This document shows, piece by piece, positions 24,104 through 26,000 of a stretch of DNA of 26,000 nt. Numbering within the stretch: the stretch's first letter is position 1; each line of letters opens with the position of its first letter. The stretch spans positions 1-26,000 of the forward strand of contig NZ_CAMXVC010000025.1 in the NCBI RefSeq assembly GCF_947252345.1, given 5' to 3'. The notes below the pieces were generated by a model. That model ran no database searches. It saw only the letters and a program-made list of their open reading frames with translations, and had not been told where the DNA came from. Both the position numbers and the translations under genes were made by a program. The stretch comes from an uncultured Finegoldia sp. GTDB taxonomy: Bacteria > Bacillota > Clostridia > Tissierellales > Peptoniphilaceae.

Positions 24104-24580
24104 TTATAAAAATTTACAATATTCGCTTCTGATATCATTCATTTCTTCAGAAATTTCATCAACGTCAAGAACCATTTCCATCATACCAACTTGTTCATCA
24201 TAAACGTCAGCATCGAATTGTTCTTTACATTCTGGTTCTACAACATGGTAAACTAACAATCCAAGTTCAACGCCTGCTAATGGGCCTGCGAATGTTGGGT
24301 CACCTGCTGTTACTGTTTCAGCTGCAAGACCTGCAGCTTCAGCTTCTGCGGCACCTAGAAGAACCACGATGTTTTCAGCTCCGTATTGATCAGCGAAGTC
24401 TTTAACTCTCTTTTGGTTTTCTAAGTCCATAGCTCCTGCGCTAGTTCAGACAAAACATTCAGTAGATGAGAAGATTACTTCTGTGTTAGCTACTGTATTT
24501 ACACACGTTTCAATTGCAAGACCAGGTATTCCGTCACGGTCTCCAATGATTATAACTTTTTTATTTTCTAAAAAACCCAT
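24104..24580 (-). CDS. grdA: Glycine reductase selenoprotein A (Sec45), second copy
   Basis: This 158-aa paralogue of the operon GrdA has the in-frame TGA (24448-24446) again at codon 45, in C-F-V-Sec. I count 13 nucleotide differences in 477 from the operon copy and two amino-acid changes (Pro31 to Ala, Ala144 to Ser). Eleven of the 13 lie in the first 141 bases; a 287-base core is identical. Similarity stops sharply at the stop codon and just upstream of the ribosome binding site. The ORF visible to a finder is only residues 51-158. It is downstream of trxB in the same direction, but a terminator lies between them, so it likely has its own transcript with a structured leader. It probably raises the dose of the carrier selenoprotein. 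Confidence 0.96.
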
Positions 24581-24617
24581 AATACATTCCTTTCTATACT
24601 TAAAATTTTATAATATT

Positions 24618-24667
24618 TTTCACCCGTAAATGGGCGAAATCTCTACAAACGAACATCATTCGTTCGT
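24618..24667 (-). promoter_or_regulatory. Two-hairpin leader upstream of the second grdA
   Basis: On the minus strand ACGAACGAA pairs with TTCGTTTGT around loop TGATG (24667-24645), and TTTCGCCC with GGGTGAAA around loop ATTTAC (24639-24618). Each includes one G-U pair. The leader is 38 to 87 bases before the ATG. Neither stem is followed by a U-run. A TATTAT box at 24680-24675 could drive a transcript that includes both. Confidence 0.5.
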
Positions 24668-24691
24668 TGACACCATAATATTAACATAAAC

Positions 24692-24730
24692 AAAAAAAAT
24701 TGCAAATTTCATAACAGAAATTCGCAATTC
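24692..24730 (-). terminator. Terminator after trxB
   Basis: On the minus strand GAATTGCGAATTTC, a six-base loop and GAAATTTGCAATTT form a 14-bp stem with two G-U pairs, followed by eight U. It separates trxB from the second grdA. Confidence 0.8.
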
Positions 24731-24759
24731 TTTTATAGAAAATCTCAATAAATCGAAAT

Positions 24760-25692
24760 TTAGAATTTGTCTACGTATTTTTCAGCTTGAGTAGCTGCGA
24801 TAGCGCCATCTGCTGCAGCTGTAACTACTTGACGTAGAGTTTTTTGTCTAACATCACCAGCAACATAAACGCCTTCAACGTTAGTGTGCATATCTTCGTC
24901 AGCTAAAACATATCCGTAATCGTCTAAGTCGATTTTTCCTTTGAATACATCAGAATAAGGGATAGTACCTACGAATACGAATACACCCATTGTTCCGTCG
25001 TCTTCGTCACAGTGATATTCTTCTTCAGCGCCAGTTTCTTTGTCAACCATAACGATTGATTCCAAGATGCCTTCACCTTTGATTTCTTTGATAGAAGTGT
25101 TAAATCTCATTGACAAGTTGTCACATTCTTTAGCTTCGTCTTCGGCAGTCTTGTCGCATTTTAAGTGGTCGCCTCTAACTAAAAGAGTAACTTTTCTTGC
25201 AAATTTTGTTAAGTAAGTAGCTTCTTCAACTGCAGAGTTACCACTACCAACAACGAATACTTCTAAGTCAGTAAAGAAATCTGCATCGCAAGTTGCGCAG
25301 TAAGATACACCTTTACCAGTGAACTCTTTTTCACCTGGGCAACCTAATTTTCTTGGAGCAGCACCAGTAGCTATGATAACAGCCTTAGCTTCTAGGACAT
25401 CTCCGCTTCTCAATGTAAGTTTTTTAACTTTGTCTGTGAAATCAACGTCAACAACATCTGCTCTTCTGATTTCTACTCCAAAGTTATCAATTTGGTCAGC
25501 CATTTTTTTGATTAAGCTTGGACCAGATTCTCCAACGATTCCACCAGGATAGTTTTCAATAGAATCAGTTGTTGTGATTTGACCACCAGTTTTTTGCTTT
25601 TCGACGATTAAAGTGTTCATCTTAGCACGTGCAGCGTATAAACCAGCAGATAGACCAGCAGGACCTGCACCAATAATAATTAAATCATACAT
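24760..25692 (-). CDS. trxB: Thioredoxin-disulfide reductase-like flavoprotein
   Basis: This 310-aa FAD enzyme presumably reduces the operon thioredoxin for glycine reductase. FAD binding is seen in IIGAGPAGLSAG (6-17) and in the C-terminal VYVAGDVRQKTLRQVVTAAADGAIAA. The redox pair is Cys132-Ala-Thr-Cys135 in YCATCDADFF, where most TrxB have CDG. The nucleotide-domain loop GSGNSAVEEA (149-158) is present, but the usual HRRxxxR that grips the NADPH phosphate is replaced by VRGDHLK (172-178). Length is normal. AAGGAG lies nine bases before the ATG; a TGA-TATTAT box is at 25747-25739. Elsewhere trxB commonly heads the grd operon; here it is about 4 kb away, beside the second grdA. Confidence 0.93.
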   Translation of the reverse strand: MYDLIIIGAGPAGLSAGLYAARAKMNTLIVEKQKTGGQITTTDSIENYPGGIVGESGPSLIKKMADQIDNFGVEIRRADVVDVDFTDKVKKLTLRSGDVLEAKAVIIATGAAPRKLGCPGEKEFTGKGVSYCATCDADFFTDLEVFVVGSGNSAVEEATYLTKFARKVTLLVRGDHLKCDKTAEDEAKECDNLSMRFNTSIKEIKGEGILESIVMVDKETGAEEEYHCDEDDGTMGVFVFVGTIPYSDVFKGKIDLDDYGYVLADEDMHTNVEGVYVAGDVRQKTLRQVVTAAADGAIAATQAEKYVDKF

Positions 25693-25738
25693 GTAAATTC
25701 ACTCCTTAAATTCTTTTTGAGTACAAACTCTCTTAATA

Positions 25739-25747
25739 ATAATATCA
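25739..25747 (-). promoter_or_regulatory. Candidate extended -10 promoter of trxB
   Basis: On the minus strand TGA-TATTAT (25747-25739) lies 46 bases before the ATG. No strong -35 box is visible. Confidence 0.4.
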
Positions 25748-25800
25748 CAAACGTTCAAAAAAATCACTATATTGCACATCAAATTTAATTTTATTAAAAA

Positions 25801-25846
25801 ATATTGAAATACATTTTCATTTAATATTGAAATACATTTTCATTTA
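25801..25846. repeat. Exact 23-bp tandem duplication upstream of trxB
   Basis: Bases 25801-25823 are repeated exactly at 25824-25846. Each unit contains the small dyad TGAAA-TACAT-TTTCA. The repeats lie 109-154 bases upstream of the trxB start, beyond its putative promoter. The surrounding gene-free stretch (25693-25955) is otherwise plain AT-rich DNA. Confidence 0.8.
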
Positions 25847-25955
25847 ATAAAGAAAAATCACAAAAATATTTTTTTATATTTTAAAAATAAAAAAAATTAT
25901 AAAAATAATTCAGAAATTTAATACGTCGAAACAGCAGAAATAAGCGATATAATTG

Positions 25956-26000
25956 CTGTCTCTTATACACATCTGACGCTGCCGACGAAACCTTATGGGT
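25956..26000. other. Illumina Nextera adapter at contig end (assembly artefact)
   Basis: Bases 25956-25974 are the Tn5 mosaic end CTGTCTCTTATACACATCT, followed at 25975-25988 by GACGCTGCCGACGA, together exactly the Nextera adapter read-through sequence. The last 12 bases are probably index or other non-genomic sequence. This stretch should be trimmed and not treated as biological. Confidence 0.95.

Noticed and set aside
24104..24430. Truncated 108-aa GrdA proteins starting at internal ATGs (18462 and 24430)
   Set aside because: The conserved N-terminus with its own ribosome binding site lies upstream in the same frame through the TGA; the internal ATG encodes the conserved Met of AGAMDLENQ.
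25801..25846. CRISPR-like array
   Set aside because: The units are directly adjacent with no spacers and there are only two.

Overview
The window is low-GC, AT-rich Firmicute DNA. Strong AGGAGG-type ribosome binding sites, several TG-extended TATAAT promoters, and a glycine reductase operon with two UGA-encoded selenocysteines point to a Stickland-fermenting anaerobic Gram-positive coccus. A Finegoldia/Parvimonas/Peptoniphilus-like member of the Tissierellia is my inference; there is no rRNA gene here to confirm it. I saw no rRNA, tRNA, CRISPR array, insertion sequence or phage gene.

Layout. 141-2085 (+): a GNAT acetyltransferase and a MATE efflux pump, coupled through a TTG start. 2171-8048 (+): a compact operon gltX-cysS-thyX-degV-MATE, closed by a terminator that begins inside the last gene. 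8388-9668 (+): a dicarboxylate/amino-acid:cation symporter behind a long leader. 9730-12046 (-): murC followed by a choloylglycine-hydrolase/penicillin-acylase family Ntn hydrolase, one base apart. 12188-13944 (+): a pyridoxal-kinase-like protein and a YitT-family membrane protein.

14061-20797 (-): the complete glycine reductase operon, in transcription order grdX-trxA-grdE-grdA-grdB-grdC-grdD. Thioredoxin supplies electrons. GrdB/GrdE (component B) binds glycine and passes a carboxymethyl group to the selenocysteine of GrdA. GrdC/GrdD (component C) releases acetyl phosphate. grdA and grdB each contain an in-frame TGA that must be read as selenocysteine, so plain ORF calling splits or truncates both. 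Divergent from this operon is selA (21127-22512, +), which makes selenocysteyl-tRNA. It is followed by a YkvI-like amino-acid transporter (22770-23903, +). A second, almost identical grdA (24104-24580, -) and a thioredoxin reductase (24760-25692, -) complete the electron-delivery set. selB, selD and selC are not in the window.

Most notable observations: the duplicated selenoprotein grdA next to trxB, with a mosaic divergence pattern; RNA hairpins and an imperfect tandem repeat in the grd operon spacers; a two-hairpin leader before the second grdA; a TrxB lacking the usual NADPH-binding HRRxxxR motif; a 23-bp tandem repeat upstream of trxB; and Illumina Nextera adapter sequence at 25956-25988, so the last ~45 bases are not genomic.
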